11,164 nucleotides of DNA from positions 1 to 11,164 of the forward strand of contig VBCL01000105.1 in NCBI GenBank assembly GCA_005888865.1, in the 5' to 3' direction. The notes under the pieces are model-generated. The model made no database searches and was not told the origin of the DNA. It was given only the letters and a program-made list of their open reading frames with translations. The position numbers and the translations under genes were made by a program. Numbering within the stretch: the first letter of the stretch is position 1; every line of letters begins with the position of its first letter. Source of the stretch: Betaproteobacteria bacterium (lineage in GTDB: Bacteria; Pseudomonadota; Gammaproteobacteria; Burkholderiales; Casimicrobiaceae). Below are positions 1 to 6,949 of this stretch, piece after piece.

Positions 1-828
1 CCAATCGACCAGGCCCAGCATCTTGCTCGAGTGGAGCTTGCGGCTCATAAGCAGGATGCCCGCGGCTGTCAGCGCGACGTGCTCGCGCGGCCACGGTACA
101 AACACGAAGGCGACCAGAAGCAGCGCAGCAACGACGAGGCCCTTGGTTGTCTGCCAGCGCTTGAGCGGCGCATCGATATCTTCGTCGTTCCCGGGTGCTT
201 CCACCAGGGGAATTGCGCCTTCTCGCGCCCAGCGACCGCGAGTTTGCGCCGCGATCACCGCCCAGGCCGCCGCAAGCCCGAGCAGCATCGGCAGCAACGC
301 CTCCAAGAAATAACCGGCGAAGGAAAGTCGCAGGGTCTGGCCGATGAGGATGTTCTGCGGGTTCCCGATCAGCGTTGCCGCGGAGCCGATGTTGGCGGCG
401 CAGGCGAGCGCGAGGAGATAGGGCACCGGATCGAGCCCACGCCGCTCGCAGGCACGGATCAGCACAGGCGCGACCGCCAGGCATACGATGTCGTTGCTGA
501 ACACCGCCGACAGCGCGGCGACCGCACCCATCAGCGCTGCAAGCAGCAGTGGCGGCGACAAGGCGAGCCCGGCGAGCCTTCGCGTCACCCAGTCGTAGAA
601 GCCGCCGAGGCGCATCTGTGCGGACAGCACCATGAACGAGAAGAACAGGATGATCGTCGGCAGATGCACCGCCTCCGCCGCGCCCTCGATGCTGACGGCG
701 TCGACGCTGATCAGAGCGATCGCTCCGAGCAACGCCACGCCGGTGCGGTCGAGCTGCAGGAACGGCAGCCCGCCCAGGATCATGCCGAGATAGACGATGC
801 AGAAGATGATAACGATCGTTGTCGTCAT
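1..828 (-). CDS. SLC13/ArsB-type anion or ion transporter permease (partial, C-terminus outside window)
   Basis: This is an integral inner-membrane transporter; 276 codons are visible with no stop before the window edge. The protein begins MTTTIVIIFCIVYLGMILGG and is dominated by hydrophobic helices. Two signatures of the ion-transporter superfamily (SLC13/DASS, ArsB, NhaD) are present: a helix-break segment VFSNDIVCLAVAPVL near residues 109-123, and NIGSAATLIGNPQNI near residues 150-164, comparable to the family's NIGS.AT.IGNPPN motif. A hydrophilic loop rich in acidic residues (EAPGNDEDID) follows around residue 220, as expected between the two halves. The start at 828 is fixed by an in-frame TAG at 835-837; no strong Shine-Dalgarno is seen, only a distant GGTGGTG. 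It lies 111 bases downstream of the ligase gene on the same strand and may be co-transcribed. The substrate cannot be told; arsenite, dicarboxylates, sulfate or Na+/H+ exchange are all possible within this superfamily. Confidence 0.85.
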   Translation of the reverse strand, partial: MTTTIVIIFCIVYLGMILGGLPFLQLDRTGVALLGAIALISVDAVSIEGAAEAVHLPTIILFFSFMVLSAQMRLGGFYDWVTRRLAGLALSPPLLLAALMGAVAALSAVFSNDIVCLAVAPVLIRACERRGLDPVPYLLALACAANIGSAATLIGNPQNILIGQTLRLSFAGYFLEALLPMLLGLAAAWAVIAAQTRGRWAREGAIPLVEAPGNDEDIDAPLKRWQTTKGLVVAALLLVAFVFVPWPREHVALTAAGILLMSRKLHSSKMLGLVDW

Positions 829-834
829 CGCCGG

Positions 835-906
835 CTAGCGCACCACCGCGGCCTTCGGAAAAATGAACGCACGCAGGCGCGTGCTGTCGATGAGCGGCGA
901 CGACAC
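835..906 (-). CDS. Possible 23-codon small ORF between ligase and transporter genes
   Basis: A GTG-initiated reading frame encodes a putative peptide of 23 residues, start-SSPLIDSTRLRAFIFPKAA-VVR, with strongly GC-rich third positions. GGTGG lies about 7 bases before the GTG. The TAG stop is 6 bases before the transporter ATG, a spacing suited to translational coupling. The frame is also continuous upstream to the ligase stop codon, so it could equally be chance openness in GC-rich DNA. No family is recognised and there is no independent evidence that it is expressed. Confidence 0.15.
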   Translation of the reverse strand: MSSPLIDSTRLRAFIFPKAAVVR

Positions 907-939
907 TGCAGCCACCGGGCGGCGCTCTGCCGCGCGGCG

Positions 940-2430
940 CTAGTCGGCACGCTCTCGATGTTCCACGATCACTTCGCGCAACTTCCCGCTGCGCGGATCG
1001 GCCACGGGAGGATGCCGATCGAGCACGATCTCGACGTTGGCGAGCGACTGCGCGGCGAGATACCGGTGCAGCGCCTTCGCCGCCGCGTGCCACGCGATCC
1101 TCCTTCGGTCCGCGTCGCGCGGATCGAGCCGGAGCGCGAGACGATCGGGCGCCTGCTGCACGAGTTGGAAACGATGCACGTCTGCGGCGTCCTCGACGAC
1201 GGTCGTCAGCGCGAGAGGCAGCACCGACACCGTACGTCCATCGGCGGCCGTGAACGCGAGAACATCGTCGTGCCGACCCTCGGCGCGGATCGCCGGCAAG
1301 GGGCTGCCACAGGCGCAGCGTTCCGGCTTGGCCAGCACGCTATCGCCCAGATCGTAGCGAATCACCGGCTGGATCCGGTTGGCGAGATTAGTGAGGAGCA
1401 CCGTGTGCGACGCCTCGCCCGGCGGCACGGGCCGGTAATCGCGGTCGACCGGCTCGAGTACGACCCAGTCATCGTTGACGTGCAGCCAGCCCTCGCGGCA
1501 GCCGTAGGCGATGCTCATGCATTCCGACGCACCATATTCGTTGATGAGCGCACATCCGAACGCACGCTCGATCGCCGTGCCTGTTGCCGGCGCGAGGTAT
1601 TCGCCGCCCGACCACAGGCACGTCGGCGCAATGTGCAGCCGCCCTCCTGCCTGCTCGTCGGCCAGCTGCGCGAGCACCGTCGGATAGCTCGCGAGAAACG
1701 CCGGCTGGTAGGCGTTGAGCTCGGCCACCAGGCGCGGGAGTGGGTCCATTACCGAAAAAGCGCATGCGTTCGGCCACGGCCTGCCGCGGCACATGCGCTG
1801 CCACGACGCGATGCTGGCGAAGTGATCGCCCGTCGCGGCGATCAGGGCCGCGCGCCCGCCCCGGGCAACGAGACCCCACGCGTAGGGAGCGGCGAGCCGG
1901 GTGCCGGACAGTTGCACGGCAATCAGCGCATCGTAGGTCGCCAGCGCTGACTCGTCCTGCACGAAGATACCCGGCTCGCCGGTGCTGCCGGAGCTTTTCC
2001 ACACGACGTACTCATCGAGGTAGCGCTCGCCGATGTGCGTTCGATCGGCGAGGAACGCCTCGATTCCGGCGCGATCGACGCGGCGGTCGGTCACCCATTC
2101 ATCGAAGTGCGCCATGAGCTCGCGCTTGGTCGCGACCGGAAGCTCCGCGAGCGTGAGCGCGCGCTGGGGCAGGCCGTCCCAGGCTCGCCGATACCACGGC
2201 GAATGCTCTCGCGCAAACGCGATCAGGCTCGATGCGCGCGATGCGCGCGCAGGATCGATGGCCGAGCGCCCGGCGTTTCGCGTCCACCAGATCTCCGTCA
2301 TCCGCGAAAACCACGGCCATGCAGCGACCGGTGAATCGGCGCCGCGCGACGCCCGCCCACTGGTGTTGTCGGGCTGGCCCACGACGCCCGGCGTCATGGA
2401 TAAACCCCGGCTGTCTCCGTCCCTCCACAT
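940..2430 (-). CDS. Phenylacetate-CoA ligase/CapK-family adenylate-forming enzyme
   Basis: A 496-residue protein (longest form) of the ANL superfamily closest to the PaaK/CapK/coenzyme F390 synthetase group. These enzymes activate a carboxylate with ATP to an acyl-adenylate and usually transfer it to CoA or another acceptor. Visible motifs, in order: the phosphate loop SSGSTGEPG (147-155), SGGE (274-277), the adenine-binding NEYGASE (297-303), RYDLGD (358-363) with the ribose-binding Asp, and a hinge-like GRHDD (385-389). A short cysteine pair, CACGSPLP, sits at 372-379, as often seen in PaaK-type proteins. The C-terminus DPRSGKLREVI fits the normal family end. The start is uncertain: Met12 (2397) and Met44 (2301) are in frame, and family homology probably begins near Met44, where the WYRR-type segment follows. 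The substrate is unknown; neighbours (a transporter downstream, a zinc-ribbon gene divergent) do not identify it. Confidence 0.85.
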   Translation of the reverse strand: MWRDGDSRGLSMTPGVVGQPDNTSGRASRGADSPVAAWPWFSRMTEIWWTRNAGRSAIDPARASRASSLIAFAREHSPWYRRAWDGLPQRALTLAELPVATKRELMAHFDEWVTDRRVDRAGIEAFLADRTHIGERYLDEYVVWKSSGSTGEPGIFVQDESALATYDALIAVQLSGTRLAAPYAWGLVARGGRAALIAATGDHFASIASWQRMCRGRPWPNACAFSVMDPLPRLVAELNAYQPAFLASYPTVLAQLADEQAGGRLHIAPTCLWSGGEYLAPATGTAIERAFGCALINEYGASECMSIAYGCREGWLHVNDDWVVLEPVDRDYRPVPPGEASHTVLLTNLANRIQPVIRYDLGDSVLAKPERCACGSPLPAIRAEGRHDDVLAFTAADGRTVSVLPLALTTVVEDAADVHRFQLVQQAPDRLALRLDPRDADRRRIAWHAAAKALHRYLAAQSLANVEIVLDRHPPVADPRSGKLREVIVEHRERAD

Positions 2431-2463
2431 CTGTCAATCGTATACCTCGCGGAGGCCCGCCGG

Positions 2464-2477
2464 TTGACCGCCGGCAA
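2464..2477. promoter_or_regulatory. Weak FNR/ANR-like box in the divergent ligase/zinc-ribbon gap
   Basis: TTGAC-CGCC-GGCAA resembles the FNR consensus TTGAT-N4-ATCAA at 7 of 10 positions. It lies in the 149-bp region between the divergent ligase (start 2430) and BCAM0308-like (start 2580) genes. No convincing -10 element is placed correctly for a class II site in either direction, so this is a weak candidate only. It is listed because an FNR gene is nearby and BCAM0308-type genes are linked with low oxygen. Confidence 0.2.
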
Positions 2478-2579
2478 GCGCTCGCTCGCGCCAGCCGGCC
2501 GGTGGCGAACCTTGCGCCACCGCAATGGTCAACTCAAAATAAGGAGTGCGAACCTCACCAGTATGACGCGTTGCGATCC

Positions 2580-3098
2580 ATGACCCGACGAGCAGCCGTG
2601 CGTGCGCCCGAGACGCCACCCGGCGGTGTCAGGCGCTTCGGCGACCGTATCTACGATGACAAGCGCGTCGATCCGTATCAGGCGCGCGGCAAGTACCACG
2701 AGCCGACCACCTGCACCGACTGCGGCGCGGTGTTCCGGAACGGCCGCTGGACGTGGGGCGATGCGCCCAAGGACGGGCATCGCGATCGCTGTCCGGCATG
2801 CCGGCGGGTACACGACAAGCTACCCGCGGGCTCGGTCACGCTGGCGGGAGACTTCTATGCCGCGCATCGCGAAGAGTTGCTCCGCCTGGTTCGGAACGAG
2901 GCGGAGCACGAGCGTGGCGGACATCCGATGAATCGGATCATGGACATCGATGAGAGTCCCGACCGGGCCGTCGTCACGACGACCGATATTCATACGCCGC
3001 ACCGGATCGGCGCGGCGCTTTCCCGCGCGTACCACGGCGACATCGACATTCGTTATGGAGAGGACGAGTACAGCGTGCGCGTAAGCTGGCGGCGCTGA
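2580..3098 (+). CDS. BCAM0308-type zinc-ribbon protein (NMD3-like)
   Basis: A 172-residue soluble protein with a four-cysteine zinc-ribbon: CTDC at 45-48 and CPAC at 71-74. Before it is a basic N-terminus with DPYQARGKY; after it come LPAGSVTLAGDF, a charged helix (HREELLRLVRNEAEHE) and a C-terminal block VVTTTDIHTPHRIGAALSRAY. This order and these phrases match what I recall of the small bacterial BCAM0308 family, often annotated as NMD3-like or ribosome-stability proteins; the biochemical role is not established. In Burkholderia cenocepacia the namesake lies in a low-oxygen-activated locus, which agrees with the FNR and sensor genes next door. The ATG at 2580 is chosen because the family-like sequence starts soon after. 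The open frame extends upstream to 2232, but that part is antisense to the ligase. AAGGAG (2541-2546) is 33 bases upstream, too far for a normal ribosome site, so the start is not certain. Confidence 0.8.
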   Translation: MTRRAAVRAPETPPGGVRRFGDRIYDDKRVDPYQARGKYHEPTTCTDCGAVFRNGRWTWGDAPKDGHRDRCPACRRVHDKLPAGSVTLAGDFYAAHREELLRLVRNEAEHERGGHPMNRIMDIDESPDRAVVTTTDIHTPHRIGAALSRAYHGDIDIRYGEDEYSVRVSWRR

Positions 3099-3186
3099 GC
3101 TTGGCAAACGTCAATTCGCCGCAGCGAGCGACTCTACCACGTGGGCCGCCGACTCTTGGGGCGCCTTCATCGCGCGTCGCCGGCGA

Positions 3187-3993
3187 TCAGTTGGACTGGC
3201 CGACAAGCTGTCTCAACGCCGGGCGCTCGAGAAGCTTGACGACGCGTCCCTGGACCTGGATCAGGCCTTCCTGCTGAAGCCGCGATAGCAGCCGGCTGAT
3301 CGTTTCGAGCTTGAGTCCGAGGTAGCTGCCGATCTCTTCCCGCGTCATGCGCAGGATGAACTCGGACGACGAGTAGCCGCGCGCCTGGTAACGCTGCGAG
3401 AGATCGAGCAGGAAAGCCGCCAGCCGCTGGTCGGCGCGCATGGTTCCCAGCAGCAGCATCAGCGTACGCTGGCGGGCGATCTCGCGCGACAGATAGCGGT
3501 GCACGTTGTGCTGAAACGCAGCGCTCTCGCGGGCGATTTGCTCGACCCGGTCGAAAGGCAATACGCATACCTCCGAATCTTCGAGTGCGATCGCCTGGCA
3601 CTCGTGCTCTTCGTTGCCGACGCCGTCGAGGCCGAGAATTTCGCCGGGCATGTGATAGCCGGCGACCTGCTCCCGACCATCTTCGGCGAGCAGCAGGGTC
3701 TTGAGCGAACCGGAGCGGATCGCATAGAGCGCGGTGAACGAACCGCCGGCCCGGTACAACGTTTCGCCCTTGCGCAGACGTACTCTGGTCGTGACGAGAT
3801 CGTCGAGTAGCCGCGTGGTGTCCGTGTCGAGATCGGCGGACAGGCATTTGTCCAGGAGGTTGCAGGCCGAGCACTGGGTCTGGGCACGGCTGAGGGTCTG
3901 GGCACGGCTGACGTCGCGCAGCGTCGCGCGTGCGCGCGGCATGGCGGTGGTCCTCAGCGGAATCCCGACTTGCAGGGCGGCGACGGCTTCCAT
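3187..3993 (-). CDS. fnr: FNR-type [4Fe-4S] oxygen-responsive transcription factor (Crp/Fnr family)
   Basis: A 268-residue Crp/Fnr regulator expected to dimerise and bind DNA when an oxygen-labile [4Fe-4S] cluster is intact. The N-terminal cluster motif CSACNLLDKC gives Cys41, Cys44 and Cys50, the same C-x2-C-x5-C spacing as E. coli FNR. Cys143 in EVCVLPF aligns with the fourth ligand (E. coli Cys122). The effector domain (about 60-150) contains LYAIRSGSLKTL and the dimerisation helix follows. The helix-turn-helix at about 216-240 reads TREEIGSYLGLKLETISRLL, with Glu230, Ser233 and Arg234 in the recognition helix, predicting TTGAT-N4-ATCAA sites. The start at 3993 is supported by GAGAGG (3999-4004) five bases upstream; a longer in-frame ORF to 4134 overlaps the upstream gene and is rejected. 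It is the last gene of the four-gene regulatory cluster, 44 bases after the single-domain regulator. An 18-bp duplication lies just before Cys41. Homologues are called fnr, anr or btr. Confidence 0.93.
   Translation of the reverse strand: MEAVAALQVGIPLRTTAMPRARATLRDVSRAQTLSRAQTQCSACNLLDKCLSADLDTDTTRLLDDLVTTRVRLRKGETLYRAGGSFTALYAIRSGSLKTLLLAEDGREQVAGYHMPGEILGLDGVGNEEHECQAIALEDSEVCVLPFDRVEQIARESAAFQHNVHRYLSREIARQRTLMLLLGTMRADQRLAAFLLDLSQRYQARGYSSSEFILRMTREEIGSYLGLKLETISRLLSRLQQEGLIQVQGRVVKLLERPALRQLVGQSN
3876..3911. repeat. Exact 18-bp tandem duplication inside fnr
   Basis: Two adjacent identical copies of an 18-base unit (GGGTCTGGGCACGGCTGA on the plus strand; 3876-3893 and 3894-3911). On the coding strand this duplicates six residues, giving SRAQTLSRAQTQ at residues 29-40 of the FNR protein, ending immediately before the first cluster cysteine. 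The copies have no mismatches, which points to a recent replication slip or a variable-number site. Confidence 0.95.
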
Positions 3994-4037
3994 GGTGACC
4001 TCTCGTTGACTGTGGAGTGCTGGTTGTTGTCGTCGTA

Positions 4038-4460
4038 CTAGGAATTCGCGGCGACGGGTCCCGCGATCACATCCCTGATCTTTCCGAACTCCGTGCTCTT
4101 GTCGAAAAACCAGCCCGCGCCGGACTCGACACACGTCCGCCGGTATTGCGCATTGGGATGGTTGGTGAGAACAATGAACTTGATCGACGGCGCCTTCGGG
4201 TGTACCGCGCGCAACACGTCGACGCCGGTCCCGCCGAGCAATTGAAAGTCCAGAACAACCCAGTCGGGCCGTGTGTTGAGGATGCCGCCGATCGCGTCGG
4301 CCGGGGATTCGGCCTCGCCGACGATCTCGACGCCCTCGATTTCGGTCAGCAGCTCGGTCAGGCGGTTCCGGACCGGCGCGAAATCTTCGACCAGGAATAC
4401 TTTGGTGTGTGCCTGCGCTTGCATGACCGCAGTATCGGCAGTCACGGGGGCGACGACCAT
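4038..4460 (-). CDS. Single-domain (CheY-like) response regulator
   Basis: A 140-residue receiver domain with no output domain. Receiver residues are visible: acidic pair Glu25-Asp26 (FLVEDF), phospho-acceptor Asp71 (VVLDFQLLGGTG), Thr99 (IVLTNHP) and Lys121 (FFDKSTEF). About 15 residues follow the last helix, so nothing beyond the receiver fits. Such proteins pass phosphate on, bind a partner, or act as a phosphate sink for a kinase. It lies between the NarL-type regulator (67 bases upstream) and fnr (44 bases downstream) on the same strand, so the cluster kinase is the obvious donor, but that is inference. The first ATG (4460) has only weak ribosome-site character; Met13 (4424) starts closer to the domain and is an alternative. 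Confidence 0.87.
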   Translation of the reverse strand: MVVAPVTADTAVMQAQAHTKVFLVEDFAPVRNRLTELLTEIEGVEIVGEAESPADAIGGILNTRPDWVVLDFQLLGGTGVDVLRAVHPKAPSIKFIVLTNHPNAQYRRTCVESGAGWFFDKSTEFGKIRDVIAGPVAANS

Positions 4461-4466
4461 CGGCGC

Positions 4467-4479
4467 TCGCTGAAAGCGA
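4467..4479. promoter_or_regulatory. Small inverted repeat before the single-domain regulator start
   Basis: TCGCT-GAA-AGCGA forms a perfect 5-bp stem with a 3-base loop, 7 bases upstream of the 4460 start codon. In mRNA it could hide the ribosome-binding region, or it could be chance. It is not followed by a T run on either strand, so it does not look like a terminator. Confidence 0.2.
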
Positions 4480-4503
4480 CCGTCGGTGTGCTCCGAATCC
4501 GGG

Positions 4504-4521
4504 GGTAGGAGTCGTCCTACC
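4504..4521. promoter_or_regulatory. Palindrome between the two response regulator genes, candidate regulator operator
   Basis: GGTAGGA-GTCG-TCCTACC is a perfect 7-bp-arm inverted repeat with a 4-base centre. It lies 7 bases past the NarL-type regulator stop and about 44 bases before the single-domain regulator start. Its form (TAGGA-N4-TCCTA) resembles the short inverted repeats bound by NarL/RcsB/GacA-type regulators, such as RcsAB boxes, so an autoregulatory site is possible. The 4-base loop also allows an mRNA hairpin, but no T run follows. The function is inference. Confidence 0.4.
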
Positions 4522-4527
4522 TCGGGC

Positions 4528-5178
4528 TCAGGCGCCGTCGCCAGAATCGTCGACGAGCCGGTGCCTGATCGCGTAGCGAACGAGCTCCGCCTGATTGTCG
4601 ATCCCCATCTTCTCCATGAGGCGCGCCTTGTGCGTGCTGACGGTCTTGACCGACAGGTTGAGGACCGCGGCGATCGCAGTCACTGCCTGGCCTGAAACGA
4701 GCATCCGGAAAACCTGATACTCTCGATCGGAGAGTGCCGTGTGGGGGAGCCCCTCCGACTGCGGCATCGCGCCCAGCGCGAGCTGCTCGGCGACCTCTGC
4801 GCTGATGAAGGCGCCGCCGGCGGCGACTTTCTCGATCGCCGAGACCAGCAGCGCCGATGCGCTGTCCTTGGTGAGATAACCCGATGCGCCGGACTTGATC
4901 GCGCGCACGGCGTACTGATGTTCCTGATGCATGCTGAGTACCAGGATGCGCAACCGCGGCTTCTCGCTCTTCACCTGCTTGATCAGCTCCATGCCACTTT
5001 TCCCTGGCATCGACATATCGAGCAGCAGCACGTCGAAATCGGATTCGCGGACGACCTTCAGCACGTCGTGTCCATCGCGTGCCTCGCCGATGACATCGAT
5101 ACCACCGGCCGCCCTCAGCAGTTGCTTGAGGCCCTCGCGCACGAGAGTGTGGTCGTCGGCGATGACCACGCGGATCAT
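4528..5178 (-). CDS. NarL/FixJ-family (LuxR-type HTH) response regulator
   Basis: A 216-residue two-domain response regulator. The receiver (2-120) shows Asp8-Asp9 (IADDH), phospho-acceptor Asp54 (LLLDMSMPGKSG), Ser82 in VLSMH, and Lys104 (YLTKDS). The output domain is a GerE/LuxR-type helix-turn-helix at about 147-207: LSDREYQVFRMLVSGQ, then LNLSVKTVSTHKARLMEKMG. Phosphorylation should promote dimer binding at promoters. The ATG at 5178 overlaps the kinase stop as ATGA (5175-5178), so the pair is translationally coupled and very probably a cognate system. A longer open frame reaching 5715 runs inside the kinase gene in another frame and is rejected. No specific orthologue can be named; UvrY/GacA, NarL and FixJ share this layout. 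Confidence 0.93.
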   Translation of the reverse strand: MIRVVIADDHTLVREGLKQLLRAAGGIDVIGEARDGHDVLKVVRESDFDVLLLDMSMPGKSGMELIKQVKSEKPRLRILVLSMHQEHQYAVRAIKSGASGYLTKDSASALLVSAIEKVAAGGAFISAEVAEQLALGAMPQSEGLPHTALSDREYQVFRMLVSGQAVTAIAAVLNLSVKTVSTHKARLMEKMGIDNQAELVRYAIRHRLVDDSGDGA

Positions 5179-6914
5179 GACCGACCCATCTCGAGCGCGA
5201 TCGGAAAGCGCACCTCGACGTGGGTGCCGCGGCCCGGCGCGCTGGTCACCCGTGCTTCGCCACCCAGGAGCGCCGCGCGCTCGCGCAACCCCAGCAGGCC
5301 GTATGAATTGGGCTTGCGCGAATCCTGCGGCGAGAACCCGACGCCGTCGTCGCGCACACTGATCGCCAGCTCGGAATCGCGATGCTCGATCGCAACGTCG
5401 ACCCTCGAGGCTCGGGCATGCTTGGCGATGTTGGTCAGCGACTCCTGGACCGTGCGGAATACAGCGGTTGCCTGCAAATCGGGGAGATCGAGCTCCCCAT
5501 CGCCCGCCGCCAGCTCGCAGCGAACGCCCGTGTGCTCGGTGAAGCTTTCGACCAGCCATTCCAGCGCCGGCTGCAGGCCAAGGTCGTCGAGCATCAGCGG
5601 GCGTAGATCGGCGGAGATGCGCCTCGTTGCCGCCACCGTCGTTTCCAGCAGCGCCTCCATGCGCGCGAGACGCGACGCCATCGCCTCCTGATTCGACGGT
5701 GTCTTCTCGCGGCACCAGGCGACGTCCATCTGCAGCGCGGTGAGCTGCTGACCGAGTTCGTCGTGGAGCTCGCGCGCGATGCGGCTTTTCTCCTGCTCGC
5801 GCGCCCGGTGCGCTGCGGATGCGAGCTCGTGCAGCTCCTCCTTCGAGCGGCGCAGCGCCTCCTCGGCCACGACCCGCGCGCTGACGTCGCGCAGGATCAC
5901 GGTGTAGAACTTGCCGTCGCCCTCGCTCACCTTCGAGATCGACGCGTCGATCGGAAACTCGATGCCGTTGCGCCTGAGCCCGGTGACCAGACGCAGCGCC
6001 CCCATCCGGCGCGAGGCGATGGTTCCCTCGCCGAAGGCGCTGACGTGCGCCGCGTGCGCGCCGCGGAAGCGCTCCGGAATGAACCAGGAGAGGGGCGCAC
6101 CGAGGGCTTCGGCCTGCGGACAGCCGAACATCGTCTCCGCCGCGGCGTTGAACATGACCACGTGCTGGTCGCCGTCGACGGTGATGATCGCGTCCATCGC
6201 CGAATCGAGGATGCCGCGCAGGCGTGCTTCGCTCCGCTCGAGGAGCGACTCGGCGCGGACGCGCTCGGTGATGTCGCGCAGGATGACCGTGAAGAGCCTG
6301 CGCTCGCCGTCGCTGTGCTGCGAGATCGACGCTTCGATTGGAAATTCCTCGCCGTCCGCACGTAGCGCCATCAGCACGTTTTGCCCGCCCATGCGGCGCG
6401 AGGTCGAGCCGGTGCGTCCGAAGTGCTCGATGCGCGCGCGATGACCCTGGCGGAAGCGTTCCGGCAGGAGCTTGTCCAGCGGCTCCCCGAGGACTGCCGC
6501 TCGCGGCCAGCGGAAGACGTGCTCCGCGGCGGCGTTGAAGACCAGGATCCGTTGCCGCTCATCGACGGTAACGATCGGATCCATCGCCGATTCGACGATG
6601 CCGCTCACACGGGCTTCGACATTCCGCAGCGCCTCGTGCGACGCGCGCTGCTGACTGATCTGCCCATAGAGCAGCACCATGGTGACCACCACGATGGCGC
6701 TGCCCGCGACCGCCGCGGCGATCACCATCTCGGTACGGTACCAACCGAGGAGCCATGCGCCGATCGCCATCACCGCCGTCGCGGCGATCAATGCGAGCAC
6801 CGGCGCGAGGATGATCAGCAGCCGACCATAAGGCACGGGGGCGCACGGCGAATTCGCGCTCGGCGGAGCGGCGACCGCGATCCTGTGCAACGCGTCTGGA
6901 GGTCCTGCGCTCAT
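5175..6914 (-). CDS. Membrane histidine kinase with two PAS domains (HisKA_3/NarX-type)
   Basis: A 579-residue sensor kinase. Two membrane helices (about 32-57 and 63-83) are separated by only a few residues, so there is almost no periplasmic sensor; sensing must be cytoplasmic or in the membrane. Two similar PAS domains follow (about 97-222 and 226-352), both with FNAAAE, PERFR, RRMG, EFPI and TVILRD, evidently an internal duplication. The dimerisation domain is HisKA_3 type, with phospho-acceptor His384 in RELHDELGQQLTAL. The ATPase domain shows N-box ESLTNIAKHA (Asn495), DDGVGF (522-527) and GLLGLRER (539-546). His158 and His287 occupy the position of the haem-ligand His of FixL by my alignment, but this His is also common in PAS domains without haem. 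It probably phosphorylates the overlapping NarL-type regulator. The start at 6914 has no clear Shine-Dalgarno; no better in-frame start precedes the first helix. Confidence 0.93.
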   Translation of the reverse strand: MSAGPPDALHRIAVAAPPSANSPCAPVPYGRLLIILAPVLALIAATAVMAIGAWLLGWYRTEMVIAAAVAGSAIVVVTMVLLYGQISQQRASHEALRNVEARVSGIVESAMDPIVTVDERQRILVFNAAAEHVFRWPRAAVLGEPLDKLLPERFRQGHRARIEHFGRTGSTSRRMGGQNVLMALRADGEEFPIEASISQHSDGERRLFTVILRDITERVRAESLLERSEARLRGILDSAMDAIITVDGDQHVVMFNAAAETMFGCPQAEALGAPLSWFIPERFRGAHAAHVSAFGEGTIASRRMGALRLVTGLRRNGIEFPIDASISKVSEGDGKFYTVILRDVSARVVAEEALRRSKEELHELASAAHRAREQEKSRIARELHDELGQQLTALQMDVAWCREKTPSNQEAMASRLARMEALLETTVAATRRISADLRPLMLDDLGLQPALEWLVESFTEHTGVRCELAAGDGELDLPDLQATAVFRTVQESLTNIAKHARASRVDVAIEHRDSELAISVRDDGVGFSPQDSRKPNSYGLLGLRERAALLGGEARVTSAPGRGTHVEVRFPIALEMGRS

Positions 6915-6949
6915 GGCGGCGAAATGCTTAGCCTGCTGAACTCGTTGGA

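Noticed and set aside
31..1950. A 639-codon plus-strand open frame across the transporter and ligase
   Set aside because: It is antisense to two recognisable genes, has low-complexity Arg/His/Asp-rich composition with no domain, and arises from the GC-rich codon pattern of the other strand.
2232..2579. N-terminal extension of the BCAM0308-like ORF
   Set aside because: Most of it lies antisense to the start of the ligase gene and it has no similarity to the family; the recognisable protein begins near 2580.
3099..3186. Bidirectional terminator between the convergent BCAM0308-like and fnr genes
   Set aside because: The 88-bp gap shows no convincing stem followed by a T run on either strand.
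3994..4134. N-terminal extension of the FNR protein
   Set aside because: It overlaps the single-domain regulator gene and lacks a ribosome site, whereas GAGAGG stands correctly before the ATG at 3993.
5179..5715. N-terminal extension of the NarL-type response regulator
   Set aside because: It reads the kinase gene in another frame; the receiver domain begins exactly at the ATG at 5178, which overlaps the kinase stop.
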